From NCBI RefSeq assembly GCF_030684215.1, contig NZ_JAUXOV010000056.1:1-64000 (forward strand): DNA of 64,000 bases. Reading direction: 5' to 3'. This document shows, in pieces, positions 1 through 9,659 of the stretch; position 1 is the stretch's first letter, and every line of letters starts with the position of its first letter. The notes below the pieces were generated by a model. The model was not told the DNA's origin and made no database searches. It saw nothing but the letters and a program-made list of their open reading frames with translations. The DNA is from Pseudotabrizicola sp. (GTDB lineage Bacteria > Pseudomonadota > Alphaproteobacteria > Rhodobacterales > Rhodobacteraceae). A program made the position numbers and the translations under genes.

Positions 1-3000
1 AACCGTGACCAGCGGGTCGTCCAGCGTGATCCCCGTCAGCGTCACATTGCCCGTGTTCGTCACCGTGAAGCCATAGGTGATCACATCGCCAACCGCCACC
101 GGGCTGGACAGGCCGCTGATATCCGCCGTCTTGACCAGCGCAATGCTTGGGTCTTGCACTGCATTGATAGATTCCTGCACATTGCCGGACATCACGGGCG
201 CGCCATCGAAGCTGCCTACGGCGCTGGCGGTATTGACGACTACACCTTCATCCACATCTGCCTGAATGGTTGTATCGATCGCTTCGCAGATAATCGATGC
301 GCCGGGCGCAAGTGTCCCCGGATCAGCGTTACCGCAAACGAATGGTCCGATGCGGTCGTCGGTAATCGTAACCGGTGTGGTAATTGTGACGTTTCCGCTG
401 TTCACCACCTCGAAGGCATAGTTCAGGATTTGGTTTGGTGCATCGAATGACGCGGTAAGCGCGGATTTAAAGAGCATCAGCTCCGGGAGACGAGCAGGAC
501 CATTGCGGCTCAAATCGTCGGAATCATCGATTTGGATTGCGCCGGGGTTTTGCGGCACTGCGACGACTGTCGCGGTGTTTAAGATACTGCCCGCGTCGAT
601 ATCTGCCTGCGTAGTAGTCAGGCTGAAAATGCAGGCATTATTGCTTTGGCCCGGCGCAAGGTCCGGAACCGGGCAGGAATAGGCCGGATCGAGGCTATCC
701 GTGACAACGATGTCACTGAGTGTGATGTTGCCGGTATTGGTGACGCGGAAGCGGTAACCCAATGTCTGACCTGTCGCCGTATAGGCGGGGTTAGCGCCAG
801 GGGCAGGGTTGGCCAGTTTTTCAATCAAAATAGCTGCCGCAGGCGCTTGTGGAACGTGTTGGGCCGTATCTGTTGCAGACACATCCGCACCCTGGGGCGA
901 TACGGCAGTCGCGCCCGCCGTGTTATTGATTTCCTGTGCATCCACATCAGATTGCGTGACTGTGTAGCTTCCCGTGCAGGTCAACGCGGCATTCGGGGCC
1001 AGCGTGACAGGCGCAGGCAGATCGCAACTAAGGGTCGGCAACATCGGGTCGGCTATGCTGACATTGCTGAGCGTCTGATTTCCGGAGTTGGTCGCAACCA
1101 AAGTATAGGTAATGGTATCTCCAGCCGCTGCACCATTGGCAGGGGCGGCGGTTTTGGCGAGGGTAAGAGCAGGATCAGTGCCCGCATTGGCCGTTTCGGT
1201 ATCGGTCGGGGATTGGACCGCAATCGGATTAGGGCTTAGGTTTTGATAGGTTGTGAAGGCATAGGCTTCATTGGTGACAAAGCCACGGTCAAGATCCGCC
1301 TGCGTCACGAAATAGGTCGCCTGACACTCCACGACACCGGCAAGCGGATCAGCGGCGACAGGCGGAAAGTTCACGGTGCCGCCCTGGCTGTCAAAACACA
1401 GCGTGTCCCCGTCGATCGGGCTGATCACGTTGTCAAAAACCCGGACGTCCTGAATGAATGCGGCGTTGCCCGAATTGGTCACGCGGAAGTTATAGACGAT
1501 CGGATCGTTCAGTTCCGCAAACGGTGCACCTGACACGATGCTCTTTTCGATCGACAACGCAGGCATTGCACCCGCAGGAATGGTGACATCGTCGCTGGGG
1601 GATACAGTTGTTCCCGAGGTCGCAAGGGCATTGTTCGTCGTCGATCCAAGACCCAGATCATCAGCGGTCAGTTCGTAACTTGCCGTGCAGGTAATCTGCG
1701 CGGCAGGCAGCAAGCCGCCGACAGGCAAAGCGGGGCAAGACACGGGTGTCAGGTTATCTGAAACCGTGACCGGGTCTGTCAAGGTCACATTACCCGTATT
1801 TTCAACCACATAGGTATAAGTGACCGTGTTTCCGACCAAAAAGTTCAGCGGGTCGAGCGATGCAGCATCTGCCGATTTAGAAATGCTCAGCGCCGGTGTG
1901 CGGATCGCCGGAACTGTTACGCTGTCTTGCGCAGAGGTGACCGTGGCTCCATCCGGGTCTTGTGCAGCGGCATCCGCCGTATTTGTCACGCCGCCGGCAT
2001 CCACATCGGCCTGCGTGGTGGTGTAACTGGCTGTACAGATGGTGGTCGCATTCGGGGAGAGGCTGGCGGGGGCCGTCGTACAATCGACAGAGGCCAGCGC
2101 ATCATCCACCGTGAATGGCGCGAACAGGGTAACATTGCCCGTATTTCGCAGAACGAATTCATAGGAGATCAAAACACCGGGGGCAGTGAAACTGCTAGGT
2201 GCGCCCGTTGCCCGACGCTTGTCCAGCGCAAGGGCGGCGGTCTGGGCGGCGGTGACTGTCACATCATCCGTCAAGGACTGCACCGGCACGCCCTGATCAA
2301 CGGTTTCTGTAAAGGCTGTATTGGTGACAGACCCGGCATCAAGATCGGCTTGGGTGATGGCATAGTTGCCCGAACAGTCAAGCGTGGCATTCGGTGCAAG
2401 CCCACCTGCGGGAACGCCAGCGCACTGCACATCGGCGATCCGGTCATCATCAACCGTGATCGGCCCGGCCAAAGTGACATTGCCAGTATTGGTGACGGTA
2501 TAGCTGTAAGGGATGACCTCACCGACGGTGGTGTATGGTCCGACAAAGCTGGTGGCCTTGGCAATCGCCAGTGACGGCGCGCGCTCAGGGCCAGTCAGCG
2601 TCAGATCACCGGTGGCAGTGACTGCGGTACCGCGCGTTGTCGCACCCGTTGCCGTAGCAGTATTGGTGATCGACCCGGCGTCTACATCCGCCTGCGTCAA
2701 TGTGTAACTGCCGCTCAGCGCGCTGCTGTCGGCGCATTGGGTTGTTGACTGGCCGGGCGCAAGGTCTGGCAGGGTGCAAGACAAGCCAATCATCGGGTCA
2801 GACAGTTGCAGCCCAACAAGCGTGACATTGCCGCTGTTTGTCACTTCGAACGTGAAGGTTTCGGACGTGGGCAGGTTGTCAAAACCGCCCGTCCCATCAG
2901 CCTCAGTCTTGGTGACGGTGATTGCGGGGGCTTCGTTTGGCCCTGTCAGCACCACAAAATCTTCGCCAGTGACGACAGTGCCATTCGGATCTTCGACCAC

Positions 3001-6000
3001 TATACTGGCGGCGTTCTGAAAACTGCCACTGTCCACATCGGCTTGGGTGACGGTATAGTTAACCTGGCAGGCCGTGTTCACTTGCCCCGGCGAAAGGTCG
3101 GGCACGTTGCAGGTATATGCCGGGCTAAAGAAAGTGTCGGTGACCACAACATCTGACAGCGTGACATTGCCTATGTTGCGCACGCTGAAGGTAAAGGTGA
3201 CGGTGTTTCCAGCCGCAGTGTATTGCGAAACACTGGCAAGCTTGTCGAATTCGATGGCTGGCGCAGCGATGGGGCCAGACAGAGTGGTGCCACCTGTATC
3301 AGAGGCCCCTGCCCCGTCATCTGCCGCGGCGGTATTGGTCAAACTGCCTGCGTCAATATCCGCTTGGGTGATAAAATAGGTCAGGCTGCAACTTGTATCG
3401 GTCAGTCCCGGAGCAAGCGAGGCAATCGTGCAGCTATAGCTTGCGTCGATTGGGTCTGTGACCACGATATTGGTCAGGGTCAGAGTGCCCGTGTTTTCTA
3501 CAGCGAAGGCAAAGGTGATTTCATCGTTCACATTAGTGAACGTGGTCGGCGTTGATGACTTGTTCAGCGACAAGGCGCGGATTTGTGCGCCAGCGGCGAC
3601 CAGCACGATGGCATCATCGGTATCGGTCGCGGTCACACCCAAGTTGGTGGAACCCGAAGCTGTGGCCGTGTTGGTAATCTGGCCCGAATCCATATCGGCC
3701 TGCGTCACGGTATAGCTGGCCGTACAGGTCACATCGGCGCCCGGCGCAACCGAACCTGCAGGGCAAGATACCGCCCCACCCGCTGCTACAATCATCGGAT
3801 CCGCGACAGAAATGCTGGATAGCGTTTGCGGGCCGGTATTGGTGACACGGAAATCAAAGTTCAGCACCTGCCCAACCGCATTGAAACTGGCAGGGCCCGT
3901 TTTTTCAAGGCTGAGCGCCGGGGTAACGTTTGCTGGCACTGTGGCACTGGACGATGGAGAGGTGATCGTGCCCCCCGGCAGAACAACGCTTGCGGTCGCC
4001 GTGTTGACGACTTCTCCCGCATCCATTTCGGCTTGCGAAATCGGGCTGTAGCTACCAGTGCAGGTGAAACTCTCACCCGGGTTAAGTACCGCGGGCTGGC
4101 TACAGCTGATACCGGTAATTTTAGGGTCGCTGATGGTGATCGGCGTCAGATCTACAAGCACCGTCTCGCCGCTATTGGTAACGGTAAATGTGTAGGTCAA
4201 GGTGTCGCTCAGTGCCGAGAAGGTCACGTTGTCAGCGACTTTGCTCAGCGTCAACCCAGGCGAGCCCGATTGGGGGATCGTTTCGGTATCGGTATTCGAA
4301 GTGGTTGTGCCATCGGTGGCAGAGGCGATGTTGCTGACAAACCCTGCCGCAACATCTGCCGCTGTCACCGTGTAACTTGCCGTACAGGTGATGATCGCCG
4401 TCGGCGCAAGCGGAACCGGCCCGCAGGCAAAGGGTGTGCCAGCGTTGATCCGGTCGTCACTGACGGTGATCGGATCCGTGATGGTTACATTGCCGGTATT
4501 CGTGATCTGGTAAGAATAAACCACCTCTAACCCCGGCGCGAAATCTGCCGGATCGACTGGCGGCGCGGTCTTGACCATGGTCATCGCAGGTTGCTGGTTG
4601 GCGTTGACTGTCACTGTATCAGTCGGGCTGGTAACCGCTTCACCGCCACCGGCTGCCGTTGTGCTGGCCGAAGCGATGTTGGTGACGCTTCCATCATCCA
4701 GATCGCTTTGCGCAATGACATAGGCCGCTGAGGTGCAGGTGATGCTGGCACCGGGTGCAAGATTGCCCGCTGGGCAAGTGACCGAGACCTTGTCGTCAGC
4801 CACGCTGATCGGATCAAGTAGTGTAATATTGCCGGAGTTTGTGAGCACATACTCATAGATCAGTTGCTCACCGACAGCCGAATAGGGCGAAGGCGAGCCA
4901 GCTTGCAGCCGCTTGTCGATCGACAATGCAAGATTAAGCGCAACCGGAACCGTCACTTGGTTTGAGGTCGCGGCCGCTTCACGATCGCCAAGTGTGATCG
5001 CTGCCGTCGCAGTGTTCTGAACCTGTCTGTTGTCCAGATCAGATTGATCAACCGTGTAGCTGGCGGTGCAGGTCCGGCTGGCGCCAATTGCAATCGGGCC
5101 GGATGGGCAGGAAATGCTGCCGCCCGCGTTCTGGATCAAAGGGTCACTTATGGTGGGCGGCGCAGGAAAGGCCACATTGCCCGTGTTGGTGATGACAAAC
5201 TGATAGCTGATAGTGTTTCCCGATGCGGCGTAGCTTGCAGTCGGGCTGGATTTGGTCAGGGTGAATGCAGGTTGCGCAATCGGCAGGATTTGCGTCACCT
5301 CGTTGTTGCCAGCCGCCCCATCGTCGCCGCCGTTGCGGTCGTTGAACGCGCCCGTCTGGCCAGTCAGGATGATCTCGTTTTCCGTCGCGCCAAGCGGGAA
5401 TTGGTAATCATAGGTACACACAGTCGTATTGTTCGGCGAAACGGCTGAAACGGAACCCGGCATCGCAGGAGTGCACGACAGGTTCGAGATAAGGCCAACA
5501 TTTACAGTAGGTTCGCAGAATGCACCGCGCGCCGTATTGGGACCGTTGTTGGTGCAGGTCAGTGTCAGACCGGTGTATGTCTGACCGGGGATCAAGGCCG
5601 TAGTTGGCAGGTTGCTGAACGAAGGCTGCATGTCCGACACTTCGGCAGACACGCCAACCAGATAGGCATCCGCACCGCTCGTCGTGGTGGGCCAGACAGT
5701 CGTGCTGTCGCTTCTTGTGTAGATGCGCAAAGTGATCTCGGTCACGGCATTGCCGAGGACATGCACCGAACCGCAAGCACCCGAACTGAGTGTCGTACAA
5801 GATGCTCCGGGGTTCACCGTCAGGTTGTTGACCTGATTGCCTGCCACCCCGAAACTGGCCGTGCCAGATAGCCGGCTCAACCCGGTTGCCCCACCACCGG
5901 GCAGCAGATCAAACGCCGCGGAAAAACCCTTTGACCCCACCGAACCGCCCAAGCCTGTCAAATTCAAAACAGGGTTGGAGACTGGCGTGCTAAAGGTGAT

Positions 6001-6504
6001 ACGCATGTCCGCCATGTGGTAACGGCCAACTGCGGGCCGGCCTCTCAAGCCCTCCACCCAATTGAACAACATAACACCGTAGTTGGTTCCTGTTGCGATC
6101 CCGGTTCCGGGCGTGTTGCCGGGCAGGGATGTCACCTGATTATTGGCCCCGCCCCCAAAAGCGTTCAACCGCCCATAAGCGGGGTTTCCCTCGCCGCCAA
6201 AACCAACGCCAACGCCACCAACTGTCGGCGAGGCAAGACCTGAAAACTGATGATTGAACAGTTCATACGTCGCCGTGATAGGGGGCGCAACACCGGCAAA
6301 GATGTTGTCGTTCGGGTTGTTTGGGTTGTTAACCATGGTAACGGTTTGCGCGTTCAGGCCAACGGCCAAGGCTGCGGTATTCGCGCCAGACACATCCATT
6401 TCAACCGCTGGCAGAACCTGCGCCTGAGCGGCTGCAGTGAAAAACACACCAAAAACAGTGACTACTGAGTAAAACAGAGCCGCGCGCACCGAACAAATAC
6501 ACAT
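1..6504 (-). CDS. Giant secreted DUF11-like repeat protein, partial (C-terminus off the left edge)
   Basis: The frame is open from the ATG at 6504 to the left edge, about 2168 codons, with no stop in the stretches I translated. Residues 1-28 look like a Sec signal peptide: a hydrophobic stretch ending Ala-Gln-Ala before Gln. Residues about 30-410 form a non-repetitive N-terminal region. From about residue 415 onward there are about 15 tandem repeats of about 115 residues. Each carries an ITNTGN-like strand, a Cys pair around an L-A-P-G turn, and a Y-x-V-T-Q-A-D-x-D segment followed by N-T-A. This is the DUF11/DUF7507 repeat style of very long bacterial surface proteins, which suggests a cell-surface stalk or adhesin. 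No clear Shine-Dalgarno precedes the ATG, but an in-frame stop lies a few codons upstream, so the start is well constrained. The sorting or anchoring C-terminus is not visible. Confidence 0.85.
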   Translation of the reverse strand, partial: MCICSVRAALFYSVVTVFGVFFTAAAQAQVLPAVEMDVSGANTAALAVGLNAQTVTMVNNPNNPNDNIFAGVAPPITATYELFNHQFSGLASPTVGGVGVGFGGEGNPAYGRLNAFGGGANNQVTSLPGNTPGTGIATGTNYGVMLFNWVEGLRGRPAVGRYHMADMRITFSTPVSNPVLNLTGLGGSVGSKGFSAAFDLLPGGGATGLSRLSGTASFGVAGNQVNNLTVNPGASCTTLSSGACGSVHVLGNAVTEITLRIYTRSDSTTVWPTTTSGADAYLVGVSAEVSDMQPSFSNLPTTALIPGQTYTGLTLTCTNNGPNTARGAFCEPTVNVGLISNLSCTPAMPGSVSAVSPNNTTVCTYDYQFPLGATENEIILTGQTGAFNDRNGGDDGAAGNNEVTQILPIAQPAFTLTKSSPTASYAASGNTISYQFVITNTGNVAFPAPPTISDPLIQNAGGSISCPSGPIAIGASRTCTASYTVDQSDLDNRQVQNTATAAITLGDREAAATSNQVTVPVALNLALSIDKRLQAGSPSPYSAVGEQLIYEYVLTNSGNITLLDPISVADDKVSVTCPAGNLAPGASITCTSAAYVIAQSDLDDGSVTNIASASTTAAGGGEAVTSPTDTVTVNANQQPAMTMVKTAPPVDPADFAPGLEVVYSYQITNTGNVTITDPITVSDDRINAGTPFACGPVPLAPTAIITCTASYTVTAADVAAGFVSNIASATDGTTTSNTDTETIPQSGSPGLTLSKVADNVTFSALSDTLTYTFTVTNSGETVLVDLTPITISDPKITGISCSQPAVLNPGESFTCTGSYSPISQAEMDAGEVVNTATASVVLPGGTITSPSSSATVPANVTPALSLEKTGPASFNAVGQVLNFDFRVTNTGPQTLSSISVADPMIVAAGGAVSCPAGSVAPGADVTCTASYTVTQADMDSGQITNTATASGSTNLGVTATDTDDAIVLVAAGAQIRALSLNKSSTPTTFTNVNDEITFAFAVENTGTLTLTNIVVTDPIDASYSCTIASLAPGLTDTSCSLTYFITQADIDAGSLTNTAAADDGAGASDTGGTTLSGPIAAPAIEFDKLASVSQYTAAGNTVTFTFSVRNIGNVTLSDVVVTDTFFSPAYTCNVPDLSPGQVNTACQVNYTVTQADVDSGSFQNAASIVVEDPNGTVVTGEDFVVLTGPNEAPAITVTKTEADGTGGFDNLPTSETFTFEVTNSGNVTLVGLQLSDPMIGLSCTLPDLAPGQSTTQCADSSALSGSYTLTQADVDAGSITNTATATGATTRGTAVTATGDLTLTGPERAPSLAIAKATSFVGPYTTVGEVIPYSYTVTNTGNVTLAGPITVDDDRIADVQCAGVPAGGLAPNATLDCSGNYAITQADLDAGSVTNTAFTETVDQGVPVQSLTDDVTVTAAQTAALALDKRRATGAPSSFTAPGVLISYEFVLRNTGNVTLFAPFTVDDALASVDCTTAPASLSPNATTICTASYTTTQADVDAGGVTNTADAAAQDPDGATVTSAQDSVTVPAIRTPALSISKSADAASLDPLNFLVGNTVTYTYVVENTGNVTLTDPVTVSDNLTPVSCPALPVGGLLPAAQITCTASYELTADDLGLGSTTNNALATSGTTVSPSDDVTIPAGAMPALSIEKSIVSGAPFAELNDPIVYNFRVTNSGNAAFIQDVRVFDNVISPIDGDTLCFDSQGGTVNFPPVAADPLAGVVECQATYFVTQADLDRGFVTNEAYAFTTYQNLSPNPIAVQSPTDTETANAGTDPALTLAKTAAPANGAAAGDTITYTLVATNSGNQTLSNVSIADPMLPTLSCDLPAPVTLAPNAALTCTGSYTVTQSDVDAQEINNTAGATAVSPQGADVSATDTAQHVPQAPAAAILIEKLANPAPGANPAYTATGQTLGYRFRVTNTGNITLSDIVVTDSLDPAYSCPVPDLAPGQSNNACIFSLTTTQADIDAGSILNTATVVAVPQNPGAIQIDDSDDLSRNGPARLPELMLFKSALTASFDAPNQILNYAFEVVNSGNVTITTPVTITDDRIGPFVCGNADPGTLAPGASIICEAIDTTIQADVDEGVVVNTASAVGSFDGAPVMSGNVQESINAVQDPSIALVKTADISGLSSPVAVGDVITYGFTVTNTGNVTLTGITLDDPLVTV

Positions 6505-6785
6505 AATTTGACCATTTTTGTTGCAAAATAATTATTAACTAAAAAGCCTTACATTGCAAAGAGAACGGCGGCGGCGCGCTCCCACCCTTACGGTTGGAGT
6601 GGCGTTGTTGCAACATGTGTAACTACCGCCACAGGTGATTCGCGTTGGGCCAAATCGCACGTAAATGATCAAAGAGTGCGAGTTCGACCACCCTTTCAGC
6701 CAGCCAGCCCTTCGAACAAAAACGCCCCTAGGTTGTAAAAGGCTTTACCGCAGCCCTGGATTGGTTCGGGGTCTTGGCATGTTGA
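6505..6785. other. Gene-free region upstream of the giant repeat protein
   Basis: About 280 bases between the start of the repeat protein and the IS remnants. The part nearest the gene is AT-rich on a GC-rich background, as expected of its promoter. TTTGCAA occurs twice within about 45 bases on the minus strand. I see no convincing sigma-70 hexamer pair and no coding sequence. Confidence 0.4.
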
Positions 6786-6828
6786 TTTTCACCCAGAATT
6801 GAGGCGACTTTTTCACCGAGAAGTGAGC
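6786..6828. repeat. Pair of imperfect 19-bp direct repeats, possibly an IS end
   Basis: Two copies of TTTTCACCnAGAAnTGAGn lie at 6786-6804 and 6810-6828, 24 bases apart, differing at about three positions. Closely spaced multiple repeats near a terminus are a habit of IS21-family elements, so this may be the end of a lost element. That identification rests on arrangement only. The repeats abut the IS66 transposase remnant, so the two may be nested debris of different elements. Confidence 0.35.
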
Positions 6829-6833
6829 CGCCG

Positions 6834-7036
6834 CCTTTCCGATCGCCGGAGAAGCGATACCGGTGGGCAGGGGGCGCGGTGCCGCCCCACGGTCGTTCGT
6901 CACGCGCGTAAGTCCAGAACCGGGCTATCTGTGTCTTGCCGGTGCCGGACGCCAGCATGTTGAGCGGCGTATCATCAGCAAAGATCGCATCGGCCGACAG
7001 GACATGGCGGCTGAGCTGCCCCCGGTCGTCCCTCAG
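6834..7036 (-). pseudogene. IS66-family transposase (TnpC) remnant
   Basis: On the minus strand the conceptual protein reads through an ADAIFADDTPLNML segment, then G-T-G-K-T, RFWTYARDERPWGG and a Y-R-F-S-G-D-R-K-G segment. This is the order seen in the catalytic core of IS66 transposases, where the DD of ADDTP is part of the active site. Only about 65 codons are recognisable, against roughly 500 in an intact TnpC. An in-frame stop lies at 7037-7039, and downstream the frame runs into the unrelated repeat pair at 6786-6828. No intact IS66 accessory genes are nearby, so this is an old fragment marking the accessory region. Confidence 0.75.
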
Positions 7037-7039
7037 TCA

Positions 7040-7363
7040 TAACGAGAGTCGTTAACGGGGACATAACGCATGAGTCTGGCGATCGTTCCGACCGGGTTAC
7101 GCCGCCGCCGAAAGCGGCTGACATGGCTTGGTCTCTGGTCTGCGGATCGCCTCAGCCGTTTCGCGTGCATTTAGTGTTGGCAAATGTAGCTGAAAATGGC
7201 TCTGGTATAGCCACAAAAATGGAGCGAATGGCAGCTATCACAAGATGCTGCGAGTGCAATGCTGCAACCTCACAGTCGGCAATCCGCCCCTTGCGAAGTT
7301 GACGGCAGAATCGACGTGCCCGGCCCACAGGGGCCCACGGTCGCTCGGTGGCGAACGGTGGGT
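7040..7363. other. Intergenic stretch, no recognisable gene
   Basis: About 320 bases between the IS66 remnant and the flavin-binding protein gene. Short open frames exist on both strands but none has a family signature or a good ribosome binding site. I see no tRNA, no terminator with a T tract and no clear repeat. It may be mutated IS-derived DNA. Confidence 0.4.
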
Positions 7364-8065
7364 TCAGCGCGAAGCGACGGCAGAAATCACGTCATCCAGA
7401 CGCGCCCCCGCGACATAGCCCTCCAGTCCCGTCATGAGGGGCTGTGCCGGGTTGTTCGGGCAGGGTTGCGCTTTCCCGATCAAGGTTGCGACCGGGATCA
7501 CACCCGCCCAGCTGGGGTTGTCCATATCCTCGGGCTCATCGAGGTTCCCCGCGGCGCGGATCTTGGCCGAGGCTTCCTCGATCTCCATCCCGATGACAGT
7601 CGTGGCCTTGATGTCCTGCGTCGAGAAGGGTCGCAGCCCGGCGTCCCGACCGGGAAAAAAGCGCTCGATCATCGCGTGGAGCGCGGCAACCTTCGCCTCG
7701 CCCTCGATCAGATTGGCTTGGCCGAAGCACATGACCGACCGGTAGTTGGCCGAGTGGTTGAACCCCGTCCGCGCCATCACCAGCCCGTCGAGATGCGCCA
7801 TCGTCAGGCAGACCGGCACGCCGCCTTCCTGCGCACGCAGCATCCGACTGGCGGACGACCCGTGCCAGTAAAGCCGTGTGCCCTCGCGCCAGTAGAGGGT
7901 CGGCGTGCAATAGGGTTGGGCGTCGATGACATAGGACACATGGCACAGCATCCCTGAATCCAGGATGGCATGAACGCTGGCATGGTCGTAGCGGCCCCGG
8001 TCATGACGGCGCTTGAGGCGGTTGCGGGCGGTGAGGGGATAGGTCGGGGTGGCGGCGTCGCTCAT
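7364..8065 (-). CDS. Pyridoxamine 5'-phosphate oxidase family (FMN-binding) protein
   Basis: A 233-residue protein of the split-barrel flavin-binding fold, NimA-like subgroup. The order fits: RRHDRGRYD near residue 20, an H-A-I-L-D-S-G-M-L-C-H-V strand, LYWHGSSASRML for flavin phosphate contacts, and a V-C-L-T-M strand. The start at 8065 is chosen over an in-frame upstream ATG at 8125 because GGAGACCCTTC directly precedes it. It is transcribed divergently from a MocR regulator with only about 40 bases between starts, an arrangement in which MocR proteins often control the neighbour. The substrate cannot be told from sequence. Family members include oxidases and reductases as well as proteins of unknown function. 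Confidence 0.85.
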   Translation of the reverse strand: MSDAATPTYPLTARNRLKRRHDRGRYDHASVHAILDSGMLCHVSYVIDAQPYCTPTLYWREGTRLYWHGSSASRMLRAQEGGVPVCLTMAHLDGLVMARTGFNHSANYRSVMCFGQANLIEGEAKVAALHAMIERFFPGRDAGLRPFSTQDIKATTVIGMEIEEASAKIRAAGNLDEPEDMDNPSWAGVIPVATLIGKAQPCPNNPAQPLMTGLEGYVAGARLDDVISAVASR

Positions 8066-8132
8066 GAAGGGTCTCCTCTTGTTGCCGACGGAGTAGCAGG
8101 CAATATTGGAACCCAAAAGGACCACTCATTTG
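8066..8132. promoter_or_regulatory. Divergent promoter region, possible MocR operator
   Basis: The gap between the flavin-binding protein and the MocR gene is very short. It contains ATTGGAACCCAAAAGGACCA at about 8104-8123, with two GGAmCC-like half-sites separated by an A tract. MocR/PdxR proteins are known to bind short direct or inverted half-sites around promoters of divergent genes. The assignment to this regulator is inferred from position only. Confidence 0.35.
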
Positions 8133-9557
8133 CAGAAACATCGAACCAATTTACCCGACTGGTCCGCGCTGATCCCGGTGCTCCCTGCCGCAGGGCCGCG
8201 CCGCGATGCGCTGCAGGCCGAGTTGCGACGTCTGATCGTGACGCGGGTCCTGCTGCCCGGGCAAAAGCTTCCGCCCAGCCGAGAGCTGGCGCAGCGGCTG
8301 AAACTGGCGCGCGGTGCCGTGGTCGCAGCCTATGAACAGCTGGCCGCCGATGGCTTTGTCGAGGCGCGGCTTGGCGCGGGAACCTTTGTGGCGGCGCAGG
8401 TTCCCGAGCATGCAGCCCACGGCACCGCATTGCAGGCGCCCGTGCCGACCGGCCCCACGCCCCTGGCCCCGGCCCCGGGCAAGCTGGGCGGCGGCACGGT
8501 CGACGACAGGACTCTGCGCGATCTGCGCGGCCTGTTCCGCGAGGCGCTGCTGCGCCCGCCGCCGGAGTTCCTGCACTACGGCGATCCCTTCGGTGACCTG
8601 TCCTTGCGCCGGGAAATCGTGGATTACCTGCGGGTCACGCGCGGCATCCGGGCCGGGATCGATCAGGTGATGATCACATCGGGCACGCAATCAGCCCTGT
8701 CGCTGATTGCCCGGGCGTTTCTGCCGTCTGACAGCCGGATCTGGGTCGAGGACCCTTGCTATCCGCAGGCGCTGAACCTGTTTCGAAGCCTTGGGCTGAC
8801 AATCATCCCGGTGCCGGTGGACGGGGATGGCCTTGACCCCGCCGCAGGTATGCTCGCCGCGCCCGAGGCCGAGGCGGTCTATCTGACACCGTCCCACCAG
8901 TTCCCGCTTGGCGCGACGCTCTCCATGCCGCGCCGTCTGGCGCTGCTGGACTGGGCACAGGGGGCTGGCGCGTGGATCATCGAGGATGATTACGACAGCG
9001 AATTCCGCTTCACCGGTCCGCCTCTGGCCGCACTTCACGGTATCGACCGGGCCGGGCGCGTGATCTATCTCGGCACCTTCTCCAAGGCGCTGGCACCCGG
9101 CTTGCGGCTCGGCTATGCGGTGCTGCCGGCCGAGGTTGTCGAAACGGTCCGCAGACTGCGCGACCTGACCGACCGCTATCCCAACCCTCTGATCGAGACG
9201 GTGCTGGCCCGATTCATGGCCGATGGGCATTACGCCGCGCACCTGCGCCGCGCCCGCAAGCGCTGCCGGATGGCGCGGGACGCGCTGGTCGAGGGGCTGT
9301 CTGCGGCACCGCTGGATGTGATGAACCCCGATCAGGGGTTGCATCTGATTGCCTTTGCCCGCGGCGACGAAGCGGATGCCGAACTGCAGCGCCTGGCGGA
9401 GGCGGGCGGTCTTTGCAGCCGCCGCCTATCGCAGATGTTCCTCAAGGCCCCAGCACGACAGGGGCTTGTGATCGGCTACTCTGGCTTCGAGACCGCCGAA
9501 ATCCGGGCTGCCGCTCATGGAGCGACACGGGCCATCACTTCGGGAAGAAGAGGATAA
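8106..9557 (+). CDS. MocR/PdxR-type transcriptional regulator (GntR HTH fused to class I aminotransferase domain)
   Basis: About 483 residues. An N-terminal winged helix (residues about 35-100, with LPPSRELAQRLKLARG and a wing at DGFVEARLGAGTFV) is joined by a Pro-rich linker to a fold-type I PLP domain. The PLP domain shows a TSGTQSALSL segment, the E-D-D-Y-D-S-E-F motif, and the lysine in GTFSKALAPGLRLGY that would form the Schiff base. MocR proteins sense PLP or related ligands and control divergent genes. The neighbour here belongs to the pyridoxamine-phosphate-oxidase superfamily. The first possible start is TTG at 8106, with a second TTG at 8133. No ATG lies close upstream, so the exact start is uncertain. 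Confidence 0.88.
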   Translation: MEPKRTTHLQKHRTNLPDWSALIPVLPAAGPRRDALQAELRRLIVTRVLLPGQKLPPSRELAQRLKLARGAVVAAYEQLAADGFVEARLGAGTFVAAQVPEHAAHGTALQAPVPTGPTPLAPAPGKLGGGTVDDRTLRDLRGLFREALLRPPPEFLHYGDPFGDLSLRREIVDYLRVTRGIRAGIDQVMITSGTQSALSLIARAFLPSDSRIWVEDPCYPQALNLFRSLGLTIIPVPVDGDGLDPAAGMLAAPEAEAVYLTPSHQFPLGATLSMPRRLALLDWAQGAGAWIIEDDYDSEFRFTGPPLAALHGIDRAGRVIYLGTFSKALAPGLRLGYAVLPAEVVETVRRLRDLTDRYPNPLIETVLARFMADGHYAAHLRRARKRCRMARDALVEGLSAAPLDVMNPDQGLHLIAFARGDEADAELQRLAEAGGLCSRRLSQMFLKAPARQGLVIGYSGFETAEIRAAAHGATRAITSGRRG

Positions 9558-9659
9558 TTCGCGCAGGCTTCTGCATGCATCAGGTCACGCGTTCACGATA
9601 CGGTCAAGCGCTGGAACCCTGAACGACCGCTTCCCGCCCATACTGCCTCACAGTCGCCC

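Noticed and set aside
1-5300. Regular 340-350 bp periodicity, considered as a CRISPR or satellite array
   Set aside because: The units are far too long and divergent for CRISPR, and each one is in frame as a protein repeat.
77-6468. Many plus-strand open frames of 60-330 codons
   Set aside because: They are shadows of the minus-strand repeat gene. The minus strand gives a signal peptide and regular domain repeats; the plus-strand frames overlap each other and lack family features.
7259-7957. Plus-strand frame of 232 codons
   Set aside because: It is antisense to the flavin-binding protein gene, which has a clear family match and ribosome binding site.
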